Positions 6,349 to 11,305 of a stretch of 11,305 bases of DNA are shown in pieces. The notes under the pieces were generated by a model, which was not told where the DNA came from, did no database searches, and saw nothing but the letters and a program-made list of their open reading frames with translations. The position numbers and the translations under genes were made by a program. Source of the DNA: JAVHQB01 sp049299915 (lineage in GTDB: Bacteria > Patescibacteriota > Minisyncoccia > UBA6257 > JAVHQB01); NCBI GenBank assembly GCA_049299915.1, contig JBAQYG010000006.1, positions 1 to 11,305 on the forward strand. The letters run 5' to 3'. Positions within the stretch are counted from its first letter, which is position 1, and every line of letters starts with the position of its first letter.

Positions 6349-8112
6349 TTAACTGCTCAAATCGTCCGGAGGAATATTGTAATAGCTAATAAGATAGGCT
6401 GCTAGATTATGCCAAAGGACAGCAGCCGTACTTTCTGCTGAAAGCCCTATACGGGGCTTTTTTAAAAGGGTATAGATAATATATTTAGGTTTTTCTACTG
6501 GAAAAAATCCTATAAAAGAATGAATGTTATCTGTATCAGAATATCCCCCATCAATAAACATCATAGCGGTTCCCGTTTTACCACCAGATTTATAACCATC
6601 AACTTTTGCTCTTTGGCCGTAACCAGTCTCTACGGTATAAACCATCATCGATTTTACTTTTTCAGCTGTTTCAGAACTTATTATAGGAGACGAATCTTCT
6701 GGACTATCATGAGTTGAGACTAAGCTCCCATCCGGATTTTGAATACTCTCTAAAATATAAGGATTAACCATCTTGCCATTATTAGTAATGGCACTCATGG
6801 CTCTAACCATTTCTATGGGCGTAGTAGCAATACCTTGTCCATAGGAAGCAGTGGCAAAATCTATTTCTCTAGTCTCTCGTTTATCAATATTATCTAGATC
6901 TCCGTTTATTTCATTAGGAAGATCTATACCCGTTTTACTGTCTAAACCGAAATTTTTAAAATAATCTCTAAGAAGAGATCCTCCCATTTGTTGTTCTATA
7001 TAGACGGCTCCCATATTAATAGACTTGGACATCACCTCTTTCATATCTACTAATCCATAAAAATGATTACCGTAGTTACCAATAGTTTTATTGTTCAGAG
7101 TGACTTTATGATCGTCCTTATAGGTACTCGATTCTTTTATCTTACCAGACTCAAGTCCAGCAGACATGGTTAAAACCTTTACCACAGAACCTAGCTCATA
7201 TCTATTCTCAACTGTATTATTTCTGAAGAGAGCGTAATCTTTAACTTTAAAATATTCATTCAAATTAAAACTAGGATAATTGGCCATAGCCACAATTCTT
7301 CCAGTATCTGCTTCCATAATAATAGCCGAACCACTTTCGGCTTCTTTTTCTTGAACCATACTTTGGAGTTCTTGCTCTGTTTTGAACTGAACATTTTTAT
7401 CCAGAGAGACAACTAGAGAACTCCCCATGACAACCGTTTGCTCTTTATTTGTAATAGCACGAATTACATTATTTAAACCGCTTTTGGCTCCCTTAAAAAG
7501 CCCACTAGTTCCTTTTAGAATACTGTTATAATATTTTTCTAAACCATAGACACCCTCCAATTCTTTTGTGTCCTTATCCTCTTGTAAAAAACCTACAACT
7601 TGGCTAGCTAGCTCATCGAAAGGATAATAACGAACATTCTCTTTGGTGAAGCCAATACTTTTTATTTTTTCAGCTTTGAGCTTATCAATAGAATCATAGC
7701 TATCAATTTTAGATAACAAAGGACAATATTGGGAATTAATTTTTTGAAAGCAGGCTTTGATTTTAGCTTCGTCGACAGTCGCAAAATATGATTTTATCTT
7801 ATTACTAATAATGCTTTCATCTGCAGCGTTCAAAAGGGATGGATCTAGATATAAAGTATAATAAACCTTATTAATAGCTATGGGCGTAATACTTTTATTA
7901 ACATCGTCTCTGAAATAAATAACACCCCGTTCTGAAGGAATGGTAACTACGGTATGATTCTTGGCTAAAACCAATTGAGAATAATATTCTCCTTTTATAA
8001 TTTGTAAATAAAAAAGCCTGCTAATGATTATTAGGGCTGGTAAAAAAACTGCTAAAATTAAGACCGTAAGGGTACGAGTATGAAAAGATTTAGAAAGATG
8101 ATTGCTGACCAT
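6349..8112 (-). CDS. ftsI: Class B penicillin-binding protein (FtsI/PBP2-type transpeptidase)
   Basis: Membrane-anchored D,D-transpeptidase that cross-links peptidoglycan, probably at the septum given its place in the dcw cluster. The 587-residue protein has a short cytoplasmic tail and one membrane anchor (about 14-34). The PBP dimerisation domain (about 55-220) includes SERGVIYFRDD, the usual RGxIxDR region in altered form. The transpeptidase domain (about 240-585) has all three active-site motifs: SVVK with nucleophile Ser309 and Lys312, SIN at 364-366, and KTGT at 512-515. There are no PASTA domains. It follows ftsL by 19 nt. The bases before ATG are CTCCGGG, a poor ribosome binding site. 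The minus-strand dcw run ends here, and I found no minus-strand terminator after it. Assignment to FtsI rather than another class B PBP rests on context. Confidence 0.92.
   Translation of the reverse strand: MVSNHLSKSFHTRTLTVLILAVFLPALIIISRLFYLQIIKGEYYSQLVLAKNHTVVTIPSERGVIYFRDDVNKSITPIAINKVYYTLYLDPSLLNAADESIISNKIKSYFATVDEAKIKACFQKINSQYCPLLSKIDSYDSIDKLKAEKIKSIGFTKENVRYYPFDELASQVVGFLQEDKDTKELEGVYGLEKYYNSILKGTSGLFKGAKSGLNNVIRAITNKEQTVVMGSSLVVSLDKNVQFKTEQELQSMVQEKEAESGSAIIMEADTGRIVAMANYPSFNLNEYFKVKDYALFRNNTVENRYELGSVVKVLTMSAGLESGKIKESSTYKDDHKVTLNNKTIGNYGNHFYGLVDMKEVMSKSINMGAVYIEQQMGGSLLRDYFKNFGLDSKTGIDLPNEINGDLDNIDKRETREIDFATASYGQGIATTPIEMVRAMSAITNNGKMVNPYILESIQNPDGSLVSTHDSPEDSSPIISSETAEKVKSMMVYTVETGYGQRAKVDGYKSGGKTGTAMMFIDGGYSDTDNIHSFIGFFPVEKPKYIIYTLLKKPRIGLSAESTAAVLWHNLAAYLISYYNIPPDDLSS
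6441..6463 (+). terminator. Rho-independent terminator embedded in the ftsI coding sequence
   Basis: On the plus strand AAAGCCC (6441-6447), a 6-nt loop and GGGCTTT (6454-6460) form a 7-bp stem that runs into six T (6458-6463). It lies 92 nt past the stop of the small membrane-protein gene. It would end the plus-strand tRNA-Glu transcript inside the 3' part of ftsI, where the minus strand encodes KKPRIGLSAE. Confidence 0.65.
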
Positions 8113-8131
8113 CCCGGAGTTTTTTAAAATA

Positions 8132-8530
8132 CTATTTTGTCAAAGCTACACTATTAGTATTATTTAAAACCACAGGATAAAAATCGTTTACTTCTACAAA
8201 GTGATTGGCTTTTGCCCAACTGACTATCTGTGCTGGCAAAAGACCCTTTGAAACTTTTGTTTCTAAGGTATTATTCTTTTCTGTTAATCCTGCAAGAGAT
8301 TGCTTGAGATTTTTGATTTCACTATCCAAATTAACTGCTCCGCAACGAAGGGCTATGTAAGGGGCCAAACATATTGTAATACTAATGACAATTAAAAGGA
8401 CATTTAAACTAATACCACCTAAAAGACGTTTAGTTTTTTTTATTCCTTTGAAATAGAGACTATTAAAACCACCGTTGTAACTATCATAAGTGTTTTGATT
8501 GTAATTGGCTCTGTAAGCGATGGCTGACAT
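8132..8530 (-). CDS. ftsL: FtsL-like cell-division protein
   Basis: FtsL is a bitopic scaffold that, with FtsB/DivIC, bridges the divisome to the FtsW-FtsI synthase. This 132-residue protein has a cytoplasmic N-terminus rich in Tyr, Asn and Gly (about 1-29), a basic stretch KKTKR (31-35) and one membrane helix (about 41-61). A heptad-like coiled coil follows (about 67-95, LDSEIKNLKQSLAGL onward). The C-terminal SWAKANHFVEVNDFYPVVL (104-122) resembles the end of the FtsL/DivIC domain. FtsL sequences diverge strongly, so the call leans on this topology and on the exact position between rsmH and ftsI. It starts 25 nt after the rsmH stop in an A/T-only stretch and lacks a Shine-Dalgarno. Confidence 0.82.
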   Translation of the reverse strand: MSAIAYRANYNQNTYDSYNGGFNSLYFKGIKKTKRLLGGISLNVLLIVISITICLAPYIALRCGAVNLDSEIKNLKQSLAGLTEKNNTLETKVSKGLLPAQIVSWAKANHFVEVNDFYPVVLNNTNSVALTK

Positions 8531-8555
8531 AGAATCTTATTATTATTAAAAATTA

Positions 8556-9455
8556 TTAAATAATTTGAATGGCCCTAAGCTTAGCGGAATGACTTTTAGG
8601 ATTAAGACTAATCTCTTCGGGCATAGCTATAATTGGCTTGGGAGTTAAGATGGTAGCTATACCATTCTTTTTCATTTCTCTAAAAGCTTGTTTGACTAAA
8701 CGATCTTCTAGGGAATGAAAACTAACAATGATACAGCGACTTTTAGAAGGAAAAATGCTAGGAATCTTATCTAAGATAGTTTTTAAATTATTTAGTTCAC
8801 CATTGGTAGCTATTCTGAGCGCCTGAAAGGTACGAGTAGCCTTATGGATTCTTCCTCTTTCGTAATTCTGTGGTACTGTCTTTTCGATAATATCTACTAA
8901 TTGTTTAGTCGTGGTGATGGGATTAATTTTGCGAGCAATTATAATCGCCTTGGCTATTGGGCGACTATAACGTTCTTCGCCATAGAGCCAAATGATTTGC
9001 GCTAATTCACTTTCAGAATAACTATTAAGAATCTGGGCGGCAGTTAAGGGAGCATTTTGCCAATCACTTCTAAAGGTCATTATTAATGGCTCGTCTACTT
9101 TGAAAGAAAAACCTCTACTAGAATTTTCCAAACTATCAGTATTAAGTCCAAGATCTAGAACGAGTCCTGAAAAATTATTAATATTTGCTTTTGTAATTAG
9201 AGTGTCAATGTCTTTAAAATTTCCTTCCTGGAAAACAAATCTATCTAATTCTATCTGGCTACTTATTAAAGAATCGACAGTTCTCTTTTGGGCTTCATTA
9301 TCTAAATCTATACCTAGTATTTTTCCTTCTGGAGATGTCTCCTTTAAAATGGCTAAAGCATATCCCCCTCCTCCTAAAGTACCGTCAACGAAATTTTCGT
9401 TTGACTGGGGAGCTAAATATTTTAAAACTTCTTGTAAAAGAACTGGAACATGCAT
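8556..9455 (-). CDS. rsmH: 16S rRNA (cytosine1402-N4)-methyltransferase RsmH (MraW)
   Basis: Transfers a methyl group from S-adenosylmethionine to N4 of C1402 in the 16S rRNA decoding site. The 299-residue product has family length. It opens with HVPVLLQEVLKYL, then SAM motif I DGTLGGGGYALAIL (24-37) and GIDLD (48-52). DLGLNTDSLENSSRGFSF (101-118) corresponds to the usual DLGVSSxQLDxxxRGFSF. Further hallmarks are YGEERYSRPIA (158-168), HKATRTFQALRIATNGEL (204-221), SFHSLEDRLVK (245-255) and NPKSHSAKLRA (285-295). The normally conserved PLDMRMD reads PLIMTFRSD (123-131), losing the first Asp and the Arg. The gene starts 1 nt after mraZ without a Shine-Dalgarno, so it is probably translationally coupled. 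Confidence 0.95.
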   Translation of the reverse strand: MHVPVLLQEVLKYLAPQSNENFVDGTLGGGGYALAILKETSPEGKILGIDLDNEAQKRTVDSLISSQIELDRFVFQEGNFKDIDTLITKANINNFSGLVLDLGLNTDSLENSSRGFSFKVDEPLIMTFRSDWQNAPLTAAQILNSYSESELAQIIWLYGEERYSRPIAKAIIIARKINPITTTKQLVDIIEKTVPQNYERGRIHKATRTFQALRIATNGELNNLKTILDKIPSIFPSKSRCIIVSFHSLEDRLVKQAFREMKKNGIATILTPKPIIAMPEEISLNPKSHSAKLRAIQII

Positions 9456-9456
9456 A

Positions 9457-9879
9457 TTAGAACACTAACTGTTCAGCGATTTCGGCAGAAGCTTTTTCAG
9501 TTTTAGTTTGATAATCTTTATACGAATCTTCATCCCAGATTTCTAACCTATCGTTTAAACCTATAATGACGGCTTTCTTCCCTAACTTAGCGTAAGCTTC
9601 TAGATAATTAGGAATTAAAATCCTACCCTGAGCATCCAATTCAACATCCATGGCACCACCCAACATTAAACGAGCAAAGGCCCGAGGATTAGCTTGAGTT
9701 AAGGGAAGGTTTTGAATTTTATTTACGAAAAGAGTCCAGGCATTTTTCGGCCACAAAAAAAGGCAGTTATCTATTCCCCTAGTTAAAACGGCTCCGCCGG
9801 CTAATTCCGACTTGAACTTAACGGGTAAAGATAATCTGCCCTTTGGGTCAACGCTATGATGATATTCTCCTATAAACAT
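9457..9879 (-). CDS. mraZ: Transcriptional regulator MraZ
   Basis: AbrB/SpoVT-fold DNA-binding protein that forms ring oligomers and controls its own dcw operon. The 140-residue protein has the two tandem MraZ repeats, each with the diagnostic DxxGR motif: DPKGRLSLP (11-19) and DAQGRILIP (82-90). It begins with MFIGEYHHSVD, the usual start. It is the first gene of the minus-strand mraZ-rsmH-ftsL-ftsI run. The ATG at 9879 follows a leader of about 105 nt from the predicted start and lacks a good Shine-Dalgarno (AAGAA directly before ATG). The leader and promoter contain repeated AGTGG boxes, including an AAAGTGG tandem pair, which suggests autoregulation. Confidence 0.96.
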   Translation of the reverse strand: MFIGEYHHSVDPKGRLSLPVKFKSELAGGAVLTRGIDNCLFLWPKNAWTLFVNKIQNLPLTQANPRAFARLMLGGAMDVELDAQGRILIPNYLEAYAKLGKKAVIIGLNDRLEIWDEDSYKDYQTKTEKASAEIAEQLVF

Positions 9880-9936
9880 TTCTTAACAAAAGCTACTTTT
9901 ACTTTAATATATGGATTCAAAGTAGTTTTGAGTTAT

Positions 9937-10035
9937 CCACTCACAAACTTAGTTATCCCCACTTTTATCCACTTTCCTCCAACTTGTTTCTATTTTATTC
10001 CACTTAGATGTTTAAGTCAATACGAAATCACCACT
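9937..10035 (-). promoter_or_regulatory. Array of putative MraZ boxes (AGTGG)
   Basis: Read on the minus strand, AGTGG occurs at 10035-10031, 10004-10000, 9973-9969, 9963-9959 and 9941-9937. The third and fourth extend to AAAGTGG and are exactly 10 bp apart, the tandem form described for MraZ sites in Mollicutes and similar to the GTGGG repeats of E. coli. Intervals are 31, 31, 10 and 22 bp, close to whole helical turns, so all boxes could face one side of the DNA. On the plus strand some read TTATCCACT, one base from a DnaA box, which is an alternative reading. Confidence 0.7.
9992..10020 (-). promoter_or_regulatory. Promoter of the mraZ-rsmH-ftsL-ftsI operon
   Basis: On the minus strand TTGACT (10020-10015), a 17-bp spacer and TAAAAT (9997-9992) each match five of six consensus bases. 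Transcription should start near 9985. One AGTGG box (10004-10000) lies in the spacer, and three more lie just downstream of the start. Confidence 0.8.
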
Positions 10036-10171
10036 TTTATATGGGAAAAATGTAAGCAGATGTAATTTTAAAAAGGTAGTGTTCATAAGGGTTTCAAGCC
10101 GTTAACAAGATCTCTAGAGTTTCCCTATTTTCTTATCCACTTTTTATGCACAATAGATTTTCAAAATAATT
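10036..10171. other. Intergenic stretch with no recognised feature
   Basis: The gap between mraZ and the SIMPL gene is 346 bp (9880-10225). Its left part holds the mraZ leader, promoter and boxes, and its right end holds a terminator. In this middle part I see only one isolated TTATCCACT (10133-10141) and no convincing coding frame, RNA fold or repeat. Confidence 0.5.
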
Positions 10172-10209
10172 AAAAAACAACCTTCTTTTTTAAAGATAGG
10201 CTGCTTTTT
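10172..10209 (-). terminator. Rho-independent terminator after the SIMPL gene
   Basis: On the minus strand AAAAAGCAGCCT (10209-10198) pairs with AGGTTGTTTTTT (10183-10172) through 12 bp, including two G-U pairs. An inner TCTTT/AAAGA stem lies inside it with one bulged A. The six-T run at the end makes it a typical intrinsic terminator, 17 bases past the SIMPL stop. Confidence 0.8.
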
Positions 10210-10225
10210 AACTTGTAATTATAAT

Positions 10226-10960
10226 TTATTTCAGAGAGAAAGAAACTCTAATTACGGCTGTAATTTCTTTTTCTATAGTACTTGTATCATAAGACCCATA
10301 GTCAGAAACATCTGTAGAATTTGGTTGTAATACCTGGATTACTCCAGCGCTAGCAGAACGAAGAGCCGCTACTTGAGAACCAGTGCTCTGGGCTATTTTT
10401 TCTGCCCTATTTTTTGCATCTTTGGTGGCTTCGGCCAAAAGCTCTACTCTAGCTTCCGGAAGCTTAGTATAAAAATATTCTAGAGATCGGGTAGAAAAAA
10501 TTATACCTTGATTAATAATTGGAGTAACGTCTTGAGCAAGCTTAGTAATTTTCTGTAAATCAGTTGCCTGTATAATAATATCTTGTTTTAAAGTATAGCC
10601 TGCAAGTTGATTGCCACCATCTTGTTTGTAATTATAAACACTTTCAACAAAAACAGGAGAAACTGTATAAGTATCATTATTAATGCCATTAGTTTTGAGA
10701 TAGGCTTCAACTATCTCCAAATCTTTTTTCATCGAAGTATAGCCATTTTTTAAACCACTAACATCTATATTTCGAGAAAAAGAAACTGTCCATTTTACCA
10801 AATCAGAAGTTACATTCCTTTTGGCGGAACCAGTGACAGCTATGCTGTTTTCTGAGCTCTTTATTTTATAGATAGCATTAGTAACCAAAAAGCCAGTAAC
10901 TATTAAAGCTATACCAGCAATGGCTGCAAAAATCCATAGTCCTTTATTATTTATGTTCAT
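10226..10960 (-). CDS. SIMPL-domain (DUF541, YggE-like) membrane-anchored protein
   Basis: SIMPL proteins are periplasmic or surface proteins of poorly defined function; E. coli YggE has been linked to oxidative stress and BP26 of Brucella forms channel-like oligomers. The 244-residue protein has one N-terminal membrane segment (about 8-30) with no cleavage site that I can identify, so it is probably anchored. The SIMPL domain then fills residues 38-244. It begins with IAVTGSAKRNVTSDLVKWTVSF (40-61), the typical VTGxAxxxVxPDxA opening. A central YTLKQDIIIQATDLQKI stretch follows (122-138), then the Ala-rich helix ARVELLAEATKDAKNRAEKIA (about 170-190), and it ends in the beta strand ITAVIRVSFSLK. 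It lies 55 nt downstream of another membrane-protein gene and has its own terminator. A weak extended -10 suggests it may have its own promoter. Confidence 0.9.
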   Translation of the reverse strand: MNINNKGLWIFAAIAGIALIVTGFLVTNAIYKIKSSENSIAVTGSAKRNVTSDLVKWTVSFSRNIDVSGLKNGYTSMKKDLEIVEAYLKTNGINNDTYTVSPVFVESVYNYKQDGGNQLAGYTLKQDIIIQATDLQKITKLAQDVTPIINQGIIFSTRSLEYFYTKLPEARVELLAEATKDAKNRAEKIAQSTGSQVAALRSASAGVIQVLQPNSTDVSDYGSYDTSTIEKEITAVIRVSFSLK

Positions 10961-10995
10961 GGAATAAAATTAATTAGTAAGAAATCCGATAATTT

Positions 10996-11004
10996 ATAAT
11001 ACCA
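10996..11004 (-). promoter_or_regulatory. Candidate extended -10 for the SIMPL gene
   Basis: On the minus strand TGGTATTAT fits an extended -10 (TGnTATAAT with one mismatch). No good -35 is found at the right distance. It lies in the 55-bp gap upstream of the SIMPL ATG. The gene may instead be read from the upstream operon. Confidence 0.35.
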
Positions 11005-11015
11005 AACATAGAAAG

Positions 11016-11305
11016 TTATTTTTCTTTATTTTGATTCTGTATAACAATTATTAGTAAAATTATAATTATTGTAGTTGGAGCAATACTAATCGATCCTAGC
11101 CAGAGAAAAAGTAATATACCAATTAATAGGGCAGAAAGAACAGTAAACAGCCCTAATATAAATTTAGTGACAGCATAAAACCAATAAAACAATGCACTGT
11201 CCGTATATATGTAATCATATTTATATTTAAAACCGTTTAAAGTGCGTTCTTCGGAACCAAAAGTTGAATAAGAATTATCAAAATTATTAAAATTATCTTG
11301 ATCGT
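11016..11305 (-). CDS. C-terminal end of an unrecognised membrane protein (partial)
   Basis: The minus-strand frame is open from base 11303 to a TAA at 11018-11016, giving 95 residues with no in-frame ATG, so the N-terminus lies beyond the window. The visible start is Asn/Asp/Tyr-rich and polar (DQDNFNNFDNSYSTFG). A charged stretch with NGFKYKYDYIY follows, then two strongly hydrophobic helices at about 45-69 and 73-88 and a short polar tail (QNQNKEK). This topology is typical of a C-terminal membrane anchor or hairpin. I do not recognise the family. The hydrophobic pattern and clean stop make coding likely, although the base composition is very AT-rich. It precedes the SIMPL gene on the same strand by 55 nt. 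Confidence 0.6.
   Translation of the reverse strand, partial: DQDNFNNFDNSYSTFGSEERTLNGFKYKYDYIYTDSALFYWFYAVTKFILGLFTVLSALLIGILLFLWLGSISIAPTTIIIILLIIVIQNQNKEK

Noticed and set aside
6520..6717. Plus-strand 65-codon frame inside ftsI, and similar 61-codon minus-strand frames inside corA, cysS and dnaB
   Set aside because: All are antisense to clear conserved genes and have no independent support.
9100..9468. Plus-strand open frame of 122 codons
   Set aside because: It is antisense to the well-conserved rsmH gene, with no family-like features or ribosome binding site; a shadow frame.
9856..10065. Plus-strand open frame of 69 codons over the mraZ leader and promoter
   Set aside because: It overlaps the mraZ start, its promoter and the MraZ boxes; the hydrophobic composition only reflects T-rich DNA.
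9933..10141. Replication origin based on TTATCCACT cluster
   Set aside because: The boxes deviate from the DnaA consensus, no dnaA or dnaN is nearby, no AT-rich unwinding region stands out from the AT-rich background, and MraZ boxes explain the pattern better.
1..11305. CRISPR array, insertion sequence, phage or toxin-antitoxin genes
   Set aside because: No regularly spaced repeats, transposase, integrase or toxin-like small gene pairs were seen on either strand.

Overview
This AT-rich window is densely packed with short intergenic gaps. It carries single-copy bacterial housekeeping genes: hrcA, cysS, dnaB, recR, rplU, a tRNA, and the head of the division and cell-wall (dcw) cluster. The protein style, the TAA/TAG-only stop codons, the scarcity of Shine-Dalgarno sequences and the small membrane hypotheticals suggest an ultra-small bacterium of the Candidate Phyla Radiation (Patescibacteria). 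That placement is an inference from memory of such genomes and has not been tested by a search. No mobile element, phage gene, CRISPR array or defence system is visible. The novelty lies mostly in regulatory architecture.

Left part (1-912). The N-terminal 252 residues of the heat-shock repressor HrcA run leftward off the window. Upstream is a near-consensus sigma70 promoter (TTGACA-16 bp-TATAAT) with a CIRCE operator laid over its -35 element. This is the classic autoregulated chaperone-operon control region. The operator also lies 2 bp from a candidate divergent promoter for corA.

Plus-strand block (913-5457). Four tightly packed genes read corA - cysS - dnaB - recR, with gaps of 1, 1 and 10 nt. 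They end at a strong bidirectional terminator that also serves the convergent rplU.

Middle (5493-6348). rplU (bL21) stands alone on the minus strand. It diverges from a tRNA-Glu(CTC) gene followed 22 nt later by a small three-helix membrane protein. The two divergent promoters share an 11-bp sequence at the junction of spacer and -10, forming a perfect inverted repeat. The membrane-protein gene ends exactly where ftsI ends on the other strand, and its likely terminator lies inside the ftsI coding sequence.

Right part (6349-11305, minus strand). The dcw head reads mraZ - rsmH - ftsL - ftsI and then stops, with no mur or mraY gene following. A promoter (TTGACT-17 bp-TAAAAT) and a set of AGTGG boxes precede mraZ. 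These include a tandem AAAGTGG pair 10 bp apart, as expected for MraZ autoregulation. Further right are a terminator, a SIMPL-domain (DUF541) protein and the C-terminal end of an unrecognised membrane protein that continues past the window edge.

Taken together, the window covers stress control (hrcA), translation (cysS, rplU, tRNA-Glu, rsmH), replication and repair (dnaB, recR), and division and peptidoglycan synthesis (mraZ-ftsI). It is ordinary in gene content but compact and layered in its regulation.
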